From Hydrocarboniphaga daqingensis (GTDB taxonomy: Bacteria; Pseudomonadota; Gammaproteobacteria; Nevskiales; Nevskiaceae): DNA of 64,000 nt. This document shows, in pieces, positions 18,174-26,296 of this stretch. A program made the position numbers and the translations under genes. A model generated the notes under the pieces. It saw only the letters and a program-made list of their open reading frames with translations, searched no databases and was not told the DNA's origin. Numbering within the stretch: position 1 is the first letter of the stretch; each line of letters starts with the position of its first letter. The DNA is taken from NCBI RefSeq assembly GCF_900129825.1, contig NZ_FQWZ01000002.1, forward strand, positions 591,288 through 655,287, in the 5' to 3' direction.

Positions 18174-18905
18174 ATGCCCAAAGCCAAGCCTGCTCTGGAG
18201 TTCAAGGGGCGCATGCTGTCGTTGACGCGAGTCCGCGTTCTCGATCCCAGCCTGGCCGCCATCGACACCCACCTGCGCAACTTCGCCGCCCAGATGCCGC
18301 AAGCCATCGAAGGCCTGCCGGTGATCCTCGAAAGTGACGTGCCGATCGAACTGGCCGGCGTGCTCAAGCTGATGCGCGATTTGGGCATGCAGCCGCTGGC
18401 GGTCATGGAAGGCGCACTGGCCGGTGATGCGCGGCTGTGCGGCCTGCCAGTGCTGCCGCTCGACGTCGTCAGCGAAGGCCGCAGCGGCCGCGCTGCGGCC
18501 GAGCCCGTGGTGGTCGAAGTACCGGTCGCACCACCGCCACCGCCGCCGCCGCCGATCGCGATGCCGGTGCGCCGCTCGACCCGGATCGTGACCGAGCCGG
18601 TCCGCTCCGGCCAGCAGATCTACGCCGAAGGTGCCGACCTGATCGTGACGCAACTTGTCAGCCCGGGCGCCGAGGTCATCGCCGACGGTTGCATTCATGT
18701 CTACGGCACGTTGCGCGGCCGGGCCTTGGCCGGTGCGCGCGGTGATACCGACGCCCGCATCTTCTGCCGCAAAATGGAAGCCGACCTGCTAGCGGTCGCC
18801 GGCATCTACGCCGTCGCCGACCAGATGCAGGGCGCCCTGCGTGGCCAGCCGGTGCAAGCCAGCTTGGTGCAGGGCAAGCTCAGAATCGAACGCCTCGACG
18901 TGTAG
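18174..18905 (+). CDS. minC: septum site-determining protein MinC
   Basis: 243 residues. The N-terminal domain (about 5-105) is the FtsZ-antagonist part. A poly-Pro linker (about 122-128) leads to the C-terminal beta-helical domain (about 140-240), with GADLIVTQLVSPGAEVIADG and HVYGTLRGRALAGA.GD..A.IFC, which binds MinD and dimerises. It blocks Z-ring assembly away from midcell. First gene of minCDE, 61 nt before minD. Confidence 0.95.
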   Translation: MPKAKPALEFKGRMLSLTRVRVLDPSLAAIDTHLRNFAAQMPQAIEGLPVILESDVPIELAGVLKLMRDLGMQPLAVMEGALAGDARLCGLPVLPLDVVSEGRSGRAAAEPVVVEVPVAPPPPPPPPIAMPVRRSTRIVTEPVRSGQQIYAEGADLIVTQLVSPGAEVIADGCIHVYGTLRGRALAGARGDTDARIFCRKMEADLLAVAGIYAVADQMQGALRGQPVQASLVQGKLRIERLDV

Positions 18906-18966
18906 CGCCTTTGGCGCGCGACGCGGCTCACACACAGGAAGCAGTACGTACTCGAGAGGGACAGCG

Positions 18967-19776
18967 GTGACGAAAATCGTCGTAGTGACATCCGGCAAGG
19001 GCGGCGTGGGCAAGACCACGACCAGTGCATCGTTTTCCACGGGCCTGGCGGCGCGCGGCAAGAAGACGGTGGTGATCGATTTCGACGTGGGCCTGCGCAA
19101 TCTCGACCTGATCATGGGCTGCGAGCGGCGCGTGGTGTTCGACTTCGTCAACGTGATCCACGAAGAAGCCAACCTGCGTCAGGCGCTGATCAAGGACAAG
19201 CAGTACGACAACCTGTACGTGCTGGCCGCGAGCCAGACCCGAGACAAGGATGCGTTGTCCGAAGCCGGCGTCGAAAAGGTGCTCAACGAACTGGCCAAGG
19301 AATTCGACTACATCATCTGCGACTCGCCAGCCGGCATCGAGCGCGGCGCGCATCTGGCGATGTACTTCGCCGACGAGGCGCTGGTGGTCACCAACCCCGA
19401 AGTGTCGTCGGTGCGTGACTCCGACCGCGTGCTCGGCCTGCTGTCGAGCAAGACGCGCTCGGTCGAATCGGGCAGCGGCCGGGTCAAGGAACACCTGGTC
19501 ATCACCCGCTACAACCCGGCGCGCGTGCTCAAGGGCGAAATGCTGTCGATCGACGACGTCAAGGAGATCTTGGGCATCCCGGTGCTTGGCGTGATCCCCG
19601 AGTCCGGCAGCGTGCTGTCGGCATCCAACTCGGGCTCGCCGGTCATCAACGACAAGACCACCGACGCCGGCCAGGCCTACGACGACTTGGTGGCGCGTTT
19701 CCTCGGCGAAGATCGTCCGCACCGCTTCATCACGGCAGAAAAGAAGGGCCTGCTCAGCAAACTGTTCGGAGCCTGA
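18967..19776 (+). CDS. minD: septum site-determining ATPase MinD
   Basis: 269 residues from GTG 18967, with GAGAGGG just upstream; a longer open frame from 18841 overlaps minC and is rejected. The deviant Walker A GKGGVGKTT lies at about residues 10-18, followed by DFDVGLRNLDL and the CDSPAGIE switch. The C-terminal amphipathic helix (LLSKLFG) anchors it to the membrane. It recruits MinC and is stimulated by MinE. Confidence 0.97.
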   Translation: MTKIVVVTSGKGGVGKTTTSASFSTGLAARGKKTVVIDFDVGLRNLDLIMGCERRVVFDFVNVIHEEANLRQALIKDKQYDNLYVLAASQTRDKDALSEAGVEKVLNELAKEFDYIICDSPAGIERGAHLAMYFADEALVVTNPEVSSVRDSDRVLGLLSSKTRSVESGSGRVKEHLVITRYNPARVLKGEMLSIDDVKEILGIPVLGVIPESGSVLSASNSGSPVINDKTTDAGQAYDDLVARFLGEDRPHRFITAEKKGLLSKLFGA

Positions 19777-19778
19777 TT

Positions 19779-20042
19779 ATGGCCATCGACTGGATGAAGC
19801 TGTTCCGCACCGAACAGAAAGCGAGCGCGCAGACCGCCAAGGAACGCCTGCTGGTCGTCGTGTCGCACCAGCGTGCCGGCCGCGCCAACGGCCCGGAATA
19901 TCTGACCCGTCTGCGCGAAGAACTGCTGGCCGTGGTGCGCAAATACGTCACCGTCGACGATTCGGCGGTCCACGTCGACGTCAAGCGCGAAGACGGTGAC
20001 GAAGTGCTGGCGATGAGCATCACGCTACCCGAGCGCAGCTGA
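19779..20042 (+). CDS. minE: cell division topological specificity factor MinE
   Basis: 87 residues, 2 nt after the minD stop. The N-terminal basic amphipathic part (MKLFRTEQKASAQTAKERLLVVVSHQR) contains the MinD-stimulating helix. The C-terminal topological domain follows (LREELLAVVRKYV, VHVDVKRED). It drives pole-to-pole oscillation of MinCD. The tandem palindrome array begins immediately after its stop. Confidence 0.96.
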   Translation: MAIDWMKLFRTEQKASAQTAKERLLVVVSHQRAGRANGPEYLTRLREELLAVVRKYVTVDDSAVHVDVKREDGDEVLAMSITLPERS

Positions 20043-20043
20043 C

Positions 20044-21516
20044 CTTGCTTGCCTCTCCCTCCGGGAGAGGTCGGCGCGTAGCGCCGGGTGAGGGCGTTTG
20101 GGATCGCGCGACGCTGGCAGGCCCTCACCCGGCCCTGCGGGCCACCCTCTCCCGGCGGGAGAGGGCTAAAGCGCTGGCTTGGCCCGCTTTTTCTTGCAGC
20201 AAGGCTGCCCCTCTTGCTTGGCTTGCCTGTCCCTCCGGGAGAGGTCGGCGCGTAGCGCCGGGTGAGGGCGTTTGGGATCGCGCGATGCTGGCAGGCCCTC
20301 ACCCGGCCCTGCGGGCCACCCTCTCCCGGCGGGAGAGGGCTAAAGCGCTGGCTTGGCCCGCTTTTTCTTGCAGCAAGGCTGCCCCTCTTGCTTGGCTTGC
20401 CTGTCCCTCCGGGAGAGGTCGGCGCGTAGCGCCGGGTGAGGGCGTTTGGGATCGCGCGACGCTGGCAGGCCCTCACCCGGCCCTGCGGGCCACCCTCTCC
20501 CGGCGGGAGAGGGCAAAAGCGCTGGCTTGGCCCGCTTTTCCTTCAGCGAGGCTGACCTTCAGGCCTGGTTTGCCTCTCCCTCCGGGAGAGGTCGGCGCGT
20601 AGTGCCGGGTGAGGGCGTTTAGGGATCGCGCGATGCTGGCAGTCCCTCACCCGGCCCTGCGGGCCACCCTTTACCGGTGGGAGAGGGTTAAAGCGCTGGC
20701 TTGGCTCGCTTTTCTTGCAGCGAGGCTGACCCTCAGGCTTGGCTTGCCTCTCCCTCCGGGAGAGGTCGGCGCGTAGCGCTGCGTGAGGGTGTTTAGGAAT
20801 CGCGCCACGCTGGCAGGCCCTCACCCGGCCCTGCGGGCCACCCTCTCCCGGCGGGAGAGGGCTAAAGCGCTGGCTTGGCTCGCGTTTTCCTTCAGCGAGG
20901 CTGACCCTCAGGCTTGGCTTGCCTCTCCCTCCGGGAGAGGTCGGCGCGTAGCGCCGGGTGAGGGCGTTAGGGATCGCGCGATGCTGGCAGTCCCTCACCC
21001 GGCCCTGCGGGCCACCCTCTCCCGGCGGGAGAGGGCTAAAGCGCTGTCTTGGCTCGCGTTTTCCTTCAGCGAGGCTGACCTTCAGGCCTGGTTTGCCTCT
21101 CCCTCCGGGAGAGGTCGGCGCGTAGCGCCGGGTGAGGGCGTTAGGGATCGCGCCACGCTGGCAGACCCTCACCCGGCGCTGCGGGCCACCCTCTCCCGGA
21201 GGGAGAGGGCTAAAGTGCTGGCTTGGCCCGCTTTTTCTTGCAGCAAGGCTGACCCTCTTACCTAGCTTGCCTCTCCCTCCGGGAGAGGGTGGCGCGTAGC
21301 GCTGGGTGAGGGCGTTTAGGAATCGCGCCACGCTGGCAGGCCCTCACCCGGCCCTGCGGGCCACCCTCTCCCGGCGGGAGAGGGCTAAAGCGCTGGCTTG
21401 GCTCGCCTTTCTTGCAGCGAGGCTGCCCCTCTTGCTTGGCTTGCCTCTCCCTCCGGGAGAGGTCGGCGCTTAGCGCCGGGTGAGGGCGTTTGGGATCGCG
21501 CCACGCTGGCAGACCC
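20044..21516. repeat. tandem array of about 174-bp palindromic units (eight full, one partial)
   Basis: The marker TCCCTCCGGGAGAGG (TCCGGGAGAGG in every copy) recurs at 20056, 20230, 20404, 20577, 20751, 20926, 21100, 21274 and 21448, a period of 173-175 bp. Each unit holds two GGGAGAGG hairpins. Between them lie arms GCCGGGTGAGGGC and GCCCTCACCCGGC, so the whole unit can fold as one long stem with hairpin caps. Two spacer variants exist (CTTGCAGCAAGGCTGCCC and CTTCAGCGAGGCTGACC), so units were duplicated in blocks. Similar CCCTCACCC/CCCTCTCCC elements are widespread REP-like intergenic repeats. It separates minE from the fadD 3' end. No gene is assigned inside. Confidence 0.93.
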
Positions 21517-21534
21517 GCTCGCTCCGGGAGCGGG
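21514..21534. terminator. GC hairpin at the array edge
   Basis: CCCGCTC and GAGCGGG pair across a 7-nt loop, where the last partial repeat unit breaks off, downstream of fadD on the minus strand. Confidence 0.3.
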
Positions 21535-21548
21535 CGCCATCTTGAGCC

Positions 21549-21576
21549 CCGCTCGCCACGCCCCTCGGGCGAGCGG
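21549..21576 (-). terminator. hairpin downstream of fadD
   Basis: CCGCTCGCC and GGCGAGCGG form 9-bp arms around a 10-nt loop, 7 nt after the fadD stop. No T-tract, so it may terminate only together with Rho or the adjacent hairpin. Confidence 0.4.
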
Positions 21577-21583
21577 CCGAAGC

Positions 21584-23278
21584 TCAGGCCTTGCCGCGCA
21601 GTTCCTTGCGCAGGATCTTGCCGATCGGCGACTTGGGCAGGTCGGTGCGGAACTCGATCACCTTGGGCACCTTGTAGCCGGTCAGGTACGACTTGCAGTG
21701 CTCGCGCAGCGCGGCAACCGTCAGGCTTTCGTCCTTTTTGACGACGCAGACCTTCACCGCTTCGCCGGTCTTGTCGTCCGGGATGCCGACGCAGGCGCAT
21801 TCGAGCACGCCTGGATGCTTGGCGACCACGTCTTCGATTTCGTTCGGATATACGTTGAAGCCCGACACGATGATCATGTCCTTCTTGCGGTCGACGATCG
21901 CAAAGAAGCCGCGCTCGTTCATCGTCGCGATGTCGCCGGTGCGCAGGTAGCCGTCGGGCGTCATCACCTTGGCGGTTTCTTCCGGGCGGTTCCAGTAGCC
22001 GGCCATCACCTGCGGGCCCCTGACGCACAGCTCGCCGGGTTCGCCCGCGGCGACGTTGCGGTTGTCGTCGTCACGCAAGGCGATGTCGGTGGACGGAATC
22101 GGCAGGCCGATCGTGCCGTTCCATTCCAGCGACGTGATCGGGTTGATGCAGACCGCCGGCGAGGTTTCGGTCAAGCCATAGGCCTCCGACAGCGGCTTGC
22201 CGGTGACCTGCTTCCAGCGTTCAGCCACGGCCTGCTGCACGGCGGCGCCGCCGCCGAGCGTGAAGCGCAGGCTGGAGAAATCCAGCGCGGCGAAGCCCGG
22301 CGTGTTGAGCAGGCCGTTGAACAGCGTGTTGACGCCGGTAAAGGCCGTGAACTTGTGCTTGGCCAGCTCGGCGACGAAGCCCGGCATGTCGCGCGGGTTC
22401 GGAATCAGCACGTTTTTGCCGCCGACCGACAGGAATACCAGGCAGTTCGCCGTCAGTGCAAAGATGTGGTAGAGCGGCAAGGCGGTGATGATCAGTTCCT
22501 TGCCTTCCTGCAGGTTGCCGCTGAGCCAGCTGCGCGCCTGCAGCACGTTGGCGACGATGTTCTTGTGCAACAGCTGCGCGCCCTTGCTGACGCCGGTGGT
22601 GCCGCCGGTGTACTGCAAGTAAGCCGTGTCGGCGTGGCCGATCTTGACGCGGTGATACGGCTGCGACCGCCCCTTGGACAGCGCCTTGCGCAGCGGCACT
22701 GTGCCGGGGATGTTCCAGGCCGGCACCATCTTCTTGACGCGTTTGACGACGAAGTTCACCAGCGGCCGTTTCGGGAACGGCGCCAAGTCGCCGATCTGCG
22801 TGGTGATCACCGTTTCGACCTTGGTATTGGCCAGCACCTGCTGCAGCGTATTGCAGAAGTTTTCGATGATGACGATCGCACGCGCGCCGCTGTCGTTGAG
22901 CTGATGTTCCAGCTCGCGCGGCGTGTACAGCGGGTTGACGTTGACGACGACCAGGCCGGCGCGAAGGATGCCGAACATCGTCACCGGGTACTGCAGCAGA
23001 TTGGGCAGCATCACCGCGACGCGATCGCCTGCATGCAGGCCGAGCACGTTCTGCAGGTAGCTGGCGAAGTCCTGGCTCAGCTTGTCGAGCTCGTCATACG
23101 TCAGGCCAAAGCCCATGCACTCGTAAGCCGGCAGATTGCGGAAACGGTTGCAGGCGTCTTCGAGGATGTCGACGACCGACTGATAGGTATTCAGGTCGAT
23201 TTCGGCGGGAACGCCGGGTGAATACTGAGAAAGCCAGATCTTGCCGCTGGTCGCGACGCTGTTCCCGGTCATGGGCAT
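21584..23278 (-). CDS. fadD: long-chain fatty acid-CoA ligase
   Basis: 564 residues, the usual FadD length. It activates free fatty acids to acyl-CoA with ATP, at the inner membrane. The AMP-binding P-loop is YTGGTTGVSKGAQL. The YGLTETSP, YLRTGDIATMNERGFF and C-terminal PKSPIGKILRKELR motifs complete the adenylate-forming enzyme; the last contains the catalytic Lys. The starts at 23278 and 23272 are both plausible behind CAGGAC. It feeds beta-oxidation with the FadH, thiolase and acyl-CoA dehydrogenase genes further right. Confidence 0.93.
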   Translation of the reverse strand: MPMTGNSVATSGKIWLSQYSPGVPAEIDLNTYQSVVDILEDACNRFRNLPAYECMGFGLTYDELDKLSQDFASYLQNVLGLHAGDRVAVMLPNLLQYPVTMFGILRAGLVVVNVNPLYTPRELEHQLNDSGARAIVIIENFCNTLQQVLANTKVETVITTQIGDLAPFPKRPLVNFVVKRVKKMVPAWNIPGTVPLRKALSKGRSQPYHRVKIGHADTAYLQYTGGTTGVSKGAQLLHKNIVANVLQARSWLSGNLQEGKELIITALPLYHIFALTANCLVFLSVGGKNVLIPNPRDMPGFVAELAKHKFTAFTGVNTLFNGLLNTPGFAALDFSSLRFTLGGGAAVQQAVAERWKQVTGKPLSEAYGLTETSPAVCINPITSLEWNGTIGLPIPSTDIALRDDDNRNVAAGEPGELCVRGPQVMAGYWNRPEETAKVMTPDGYLRTGDIATMNERGFFAIVDRKKDMIIVSGFNVYPNEIEDVVAKHPGVLECACVGIPDDKTGEAVKVCVVKKDESLTVAALREHCKSYLTGYKVPKVIEFRTDLPKSPIGKILRKELRGKA

Positions 23279-23425
23279 GTCCTGCCTGTCGTAATGGATC
23301 GTTGATTTAATGGTGGCATTTCAAGGGTCTGCGCCCCTGGCCGCGATACAGCGCTCCCTTGCGGCCCGCCGATGATAGGGGATTTTCCGCGCTCGCCGCG
23401 AACTCGTTATCGGCACATCGCCGGG

Positions 23426-24760
23426 CTAAATCGCGTTGTTTTCGGCGCTGTTTTGGCTCTCCAGCAGCCAGGTTCGCAGATCGATGTCGCCCCCGCTGCG
23501 GTCGAACGCGCCGTCGACCCGGTCCAGCAAGGCCGCGACGCGACTGCCGAGCGGGCCGCCGGGCTTGACCGCCAATTCGTGCTGGCGCAGCGCACGCCAC
23601 ATCGCGCCAAGACGGATCGATGATGGATCGCGTGCCGGCAGCAGCACGCTGCGGGTCGGGCCGGATTCGATCAAATAGCCGCAGGCGATCAGCGATTCGA
23701 CGCTGTGAATGACGTTTTCGGGCGGTGCATCGATGCTCTGCACCAGATCGTCCTGGGTCAGCGGCGCATCGCCTGCGACGTAGCGCTGCGCGGTCATCGC
23801 GATGATCGTCAGCGCCAGATAGTCCGCTTCGCGGCCGGGGATCTGCAGCGCACGTCGTGCCGGGCCTAGATGCCGCGGATTCTGCACATAGAAGGACAAC
23901 TGGCAGCCGATCAGCAGCACCAGCCAACCCACATGCAGCCAGATCAGCAGAAAGATCACGATCGCAAAGCTGGAATACACCGCGTTGTAGTTGCTGGCAT
24001 TGGCCACGAACGAGGCAAACAGCAGGCTGCCGGTTTGCCACAGCACGCCAGCGCCGAGCCCGCCGATCAGCGCCGCTTTCCAGCGCACTTTGGTGTTGAC
24101 CAGAAAGCTGTACATGAAGCTGAACAGCAGCACGATGATCAGGTACGGAATCGCCCGCGCCAGCAGAAAGATCAGCCAGCCGAACGGCTCGTACTGCGCC
24201 ACTTGGGCGACGATGCCGCTGTTGAGCACCGTCGCGGTCAGGCCAAGCGCCGTAAACACCAGCGCAGGCCCGATCATCAGCACGCCGAAGTATTCGCCGA
24301 TGCGCCGCGTCAGCGGCCGCTGGATGTCGATGCGCCAGATGAAATTGAAGCTCGACTCGACTTTGCGGATCAGCGACAGCGCGGTGTAGAACAGCAGAAT
24401 CACGCCGAACGAACCCAGCACACTGACCTGGATCTTCTCGACGAAGGCCATCACGCGCGTCGCGATCGGCGCGGCCTGCGGGCCCAGCGGCCGCAGGAAT
24501 TCCAGCAGCACCGGCTCCAGGCTGTCGTTGGCGCCGAGCGCCTTGAGTACCGAAAACCCGAGCGCCAGCAACGGCACGATCGACAGCAGCGTGGTGTAGA
24601 CCAAGCTCATCGCGCGCAGTGACAGGTCGCCTGCCATCAAGTCGCGCAGCACCGCATACAGATACTGGCCGCAGCGGACCAGCAGGCGCTGATGCCGGTG
24701 CCGCGCCACCGGCGCCTGCCACAGCGCCGAGCTGAGCCGGGTCATCAAGGGGACTTTCAT
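23426..24760 (-). CDS. YihY/BrkB-family inner-membrane protein
   Basis: 444 residues from ATG 24760, behind GAGGAAA. A much longer open frame upstream is not supported. Residues about 35-285 form the six-helix BrkB/YihY core, with SLVYTTLLSIVPLLA, FNFIWRI and the late membrane helix FAIVIFLLIWLHVGWLVLLIG. The C-terminal about 145 residues form a winged-helix-like cytoplasmic extension (LTQDDLVQSIDAPPENVIHSVESLIACGYL). The family was once called RNase BN in error; its real role is unclear. Confidence 0.85.
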   Translation of the reverse strand: MKVPLMTRLSSALWQAPVARHRHQRLLVRCGQYLYAVLRDLMAGDLSLRAMSLVYTTLLSIVPLLALGFSVLKALGANDSLEPVLLEFLRPLGPQAAPIATRVMAFVEKIQVSVLGSFGVILLFYTALSLIRKVESSFNFIWRIDIQRPLTRRIGEYFGVLMIGPALVFTALGLTATVLNSGIVAQVAQYEPFGWLIFLLARAIPYLIIVLLFSFMYSFLVNTKVRWKAALIGGLGAGVLWQTGSLLFASFVANASNYNAVYSSFAIVIFLLIWLHVGWLVLLIGCQLSFYVQNPRHLGPARRALQIPGREADYLALTIIAMTAQRYVAGDAPLTQDDLVQSIDAPPENVIHSVESLIACGYLIESGPTRSVLLPARDPSSIRLGAMWRALRQHELAVKPGGPLGSRVAALLDRVDGAFDRSGGDIDLRTWLLESQNSAENNAI

Positions 24761-24812
24761 CGGGTGTTTCCTCGGTCGGATCCGCGTGCGTCCGTCTGCT
24801 CGCGCTTGACTT

Positions 24813-24861
24813 TGTTGCACTGCAAAAATAATCTGCAGATGCGCGTTGTTGCAGTGCAACA
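24813..24861. promoter_or_regulatory. TGCA palindrome cluster, candidate PhaR-type operator
   Basis: TGTTGCACTGCAA (24813-24825) and its exact reverse complement (24849-24861) flank a perfect palindrome ATCTGCAGAT (24831-24840). Each outer copy is itself a TTGCA-N-TGCAA palindrome. TGCA/CTGC-rich sites upstream of phasin genes are the known target type of the polyhydroxyalkanoate repressor PhaR. The cluster lies between the divergent BrkB-family and phasin-like genes. Confidence 0.55.
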
Positions 24862-24923
24862 TCGCTTTCCAATTGCAGGGTGCCCAAAGCGGGCAGCCCC
24901 TTGTACCAAACCAGGAGTGAGTG

Positions 24924-25394
24924 ATGACTGTGCAGACGATCGTGAGCGATGTGAAGGGCCGTGTTGAACCGTTGGTTGCCAAGGGCCAGGAAGTGGTCAC
25001 CGTGTCGGTCGACACGCTGCTGAAGGCCAACGACGTCGTCGTCGACGGCGTGACCACCGTGGTCAAGACCCAGGTCGAAGCCGGCAAGGACCTGTTTGCT
25101 GCCGCCCAGGCCAGCTTCGAAAAGGCCAAGAGCGCCGGCATCAAGGCCGTCGTCGCCTCGCCGATCGAATACCTGCCCGACGGCCGTGAGCGCGTCGTGT
25201 CGGCCTACAACGACACCGTCACCGTCGTCACCAAGACCGGCGAAGAAGTCGTCAAGATCGTCAAGGAAGGCTACGAGACGGTCACCGCGACGCTGACCGG
25301 CGTCCCGGTTGCCGCCAAGGCTGCCCCGGCCAAGAAGCCGGCGCCGCGCAAGGCCCCGGCTGCCAAGAAGCGCACCGCCAAGAAGGCGGCCTGA
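24924..25394 (+). CDS. phasin-like protein with Lys/Ala/Pro-rich tail
   Basis: 156 residues from ATG 24924, with AGGAG 7 nt upstream (an in-frame GTG at 24921 is too close). Residues 1-125 are amphipathic and helical, with repeated VVKTQVEAGKDLFAAAQASFEKAKS-type segments as in PHA granule-associated phasins. Residues 128-156 are an AAKAAPAKKPAPRK-type basic tail like histone H1 or PhaF, which can bind DNA. It may coat storage granules and tether them to the nucleoid. PHA synthase is not in this window. The call rests on composition and on the upstream TGCA sites. Confidence 0.65.
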   Translation: MTVQTIVSDVKGRVEPLVAKGQEVVTVSVDTLLKANDVVVDGVTTVVKTQVEAGKDLFAAAQASFEKAKSAGIKAVVASPIEYLPDGRERVVSAYNDTVTVVTKTGEEVVKIVKEGYETVTATLTGVPVAAKAAPAKKPAPRKAPAAKKRTAKKAA

Positions 25395-25441
25395 ACTGAC
25401 TCGGTGCCGGCCGCGAGGCCTGCACCGGTCAAGCGGTAACC

Positions 25442-25474
25442 AGAAGGCTGAAGCGCAGCGCGCTTCAGCCTTCT
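25442..25474 (+). terminator. perfect 15-bp hairpin after the phasin-like gene
   Basis: AGAAGGCTGAAGCGC and GCGCTTCAGCCTTCT flank a 3-nt loop, 47 nt after the stop. The following sequence has only a weak T-rich stretch (CTGTCGTTGTG). Confidence 0.65.
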
Positions 25475-25666
25475 GTCGTTGTGCTGCCGCAAAATGCCGG
25501 TCTTGCATCCCGCTGCGGATCGTCGGCAGGAAGGTTCGTCGCGCCAGCGCTATACGGAACTGCATTTCCAAGGATCGGTGGCAGCGGCTGGCCGTGCGTG
25601 TTGGGCGCTTCCAGCGCCCTGGATGATCATTGGGTTCGCGGCTTCGTCCTCGGAGAGTATTCACCG
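25475..25666. other. no supported gene
   Basis: The 192 bases between the phasin terminator and the zinc-ribbon gene are open in several frames but show no recognisable protein or RNA. They probably carry the promoter of the following gene. Confidence 0.4.
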
Positions 25667-26056
25667 ATGTCTATTCAAAAAAGGCGCGCGATCTGCATCC
25701 ATTGTGGAAATCTAAAGCCGCACTTTCTAAGTGAATGCCGAAAGTGCGGCTTTATTCCGCTGTCGCTCTCGGCCAAAGCAAGAAGCTTGATTCTTTCGAT
25801 GGATTACGAAAGGCAGAGCAATGAATATGGCAATGAGCCCTCAGAGGTCTCATTGCGCGACTTGGAGGATATGGGGCGCAGGATCGAGTCCGGTATCGGC
25901 GTTGAATATGATGACGAGGCGGTTTTGGATGCTGAGCGCCACCTGCAGAGTATTGAAGCACTCACGGCCAAGGACGTATTTCGCGCGACATTCCTCTGGT
26001 TGCTGCCCGTCATCGTCGTCTTTGTCGTGACCGTTGTTTATCTATTTCTGAAGTAA
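25667..26056 (+). CDS. zinc-ribbon protein with C-terminal membrane helix
   Basis: 129 residues from ATG 25667, preceded by GGAGAG. Cys10, 13, 24 and 27 (CIHCG and CRKCG) form a zinc ribbon. A charged acidic middle follows, and one hydrophobic helix spans about 106-128 (FLWLLPVIVVFVVTVVYLF), ending in LK. This gives a tail-anchored topology with the ribbon in the cytosol. Base composition is visibly lower in G+C than the neighbours. Function unknown. Confidence 0.65.
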   Translation: MSIQKRRAICIHCGNLKPHFLSECRKCGFIPLSLSAKARSLILSMDYERQSNEYGNEPSEVSLRDLEDMGRRIESGIGVEYDDEAVLDAERHLQSIEALTAKDVFRATFLWLLPVIVVFVVTVVYLFLK

Positions 26057-26100
26057 CCATCACAGGGAACGCGATCGGTGGCGGATCATTGGAGCCAACG

Positions 26101-26250
26101 GTGAACGCAACGGGCGTCGTTTTGCTGACTTCATTGGCAGTTGGCGTTCTGGTGCCTCTCATCGCTGCGTTCGTGAGCGATCGGGCGCGCAACGTGCTGG
26201 CATCGGACGTTGCAATCAGATCGCACCCTCGCCGGAGAGCGACGTCGTAA
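26101..26250 (+). CDS. possible small membrane protein
   Basis: 49 residues from GTG 26101, 45 nt after the zinc-ribbon gene. The hydrophobic stretch GVVLLTSLAVGVLVPLIAAFV would span the membrane and is followed by a basic tail. No family recognised. It could equally be a remnant or chance frame. Confidence 0.3.
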   Translation: MNATGVVLLTSLAVGVLVPLIAAFVSDRARNVLASDVAIRSHPRRRATS

Positions 26251-26296
26251 CCGTGCTGTGTCAGGTTATGGAACCGGCGGTTGATCGCCTGACCTC

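Noticed and set aside
20045..21331. Long open frames on both strands through the 174-bp array
   Set aside because: They translate the palindromic repeat (period divisible by three), lack ribosome sites and resemble known spurious repeat-derived proteins.
20044..21516. CRISPR array
   Set aside because: Units are about 174 bp with no short constant repeats separated by unique spacers, and no cas genes are near.
24761..25664. N-terminal extension of the BrkB-family frame
   Set aside because: It overlaps the phasin-like gene and its promoter; ATG 24760 has a good ribosome site and matches the family start.
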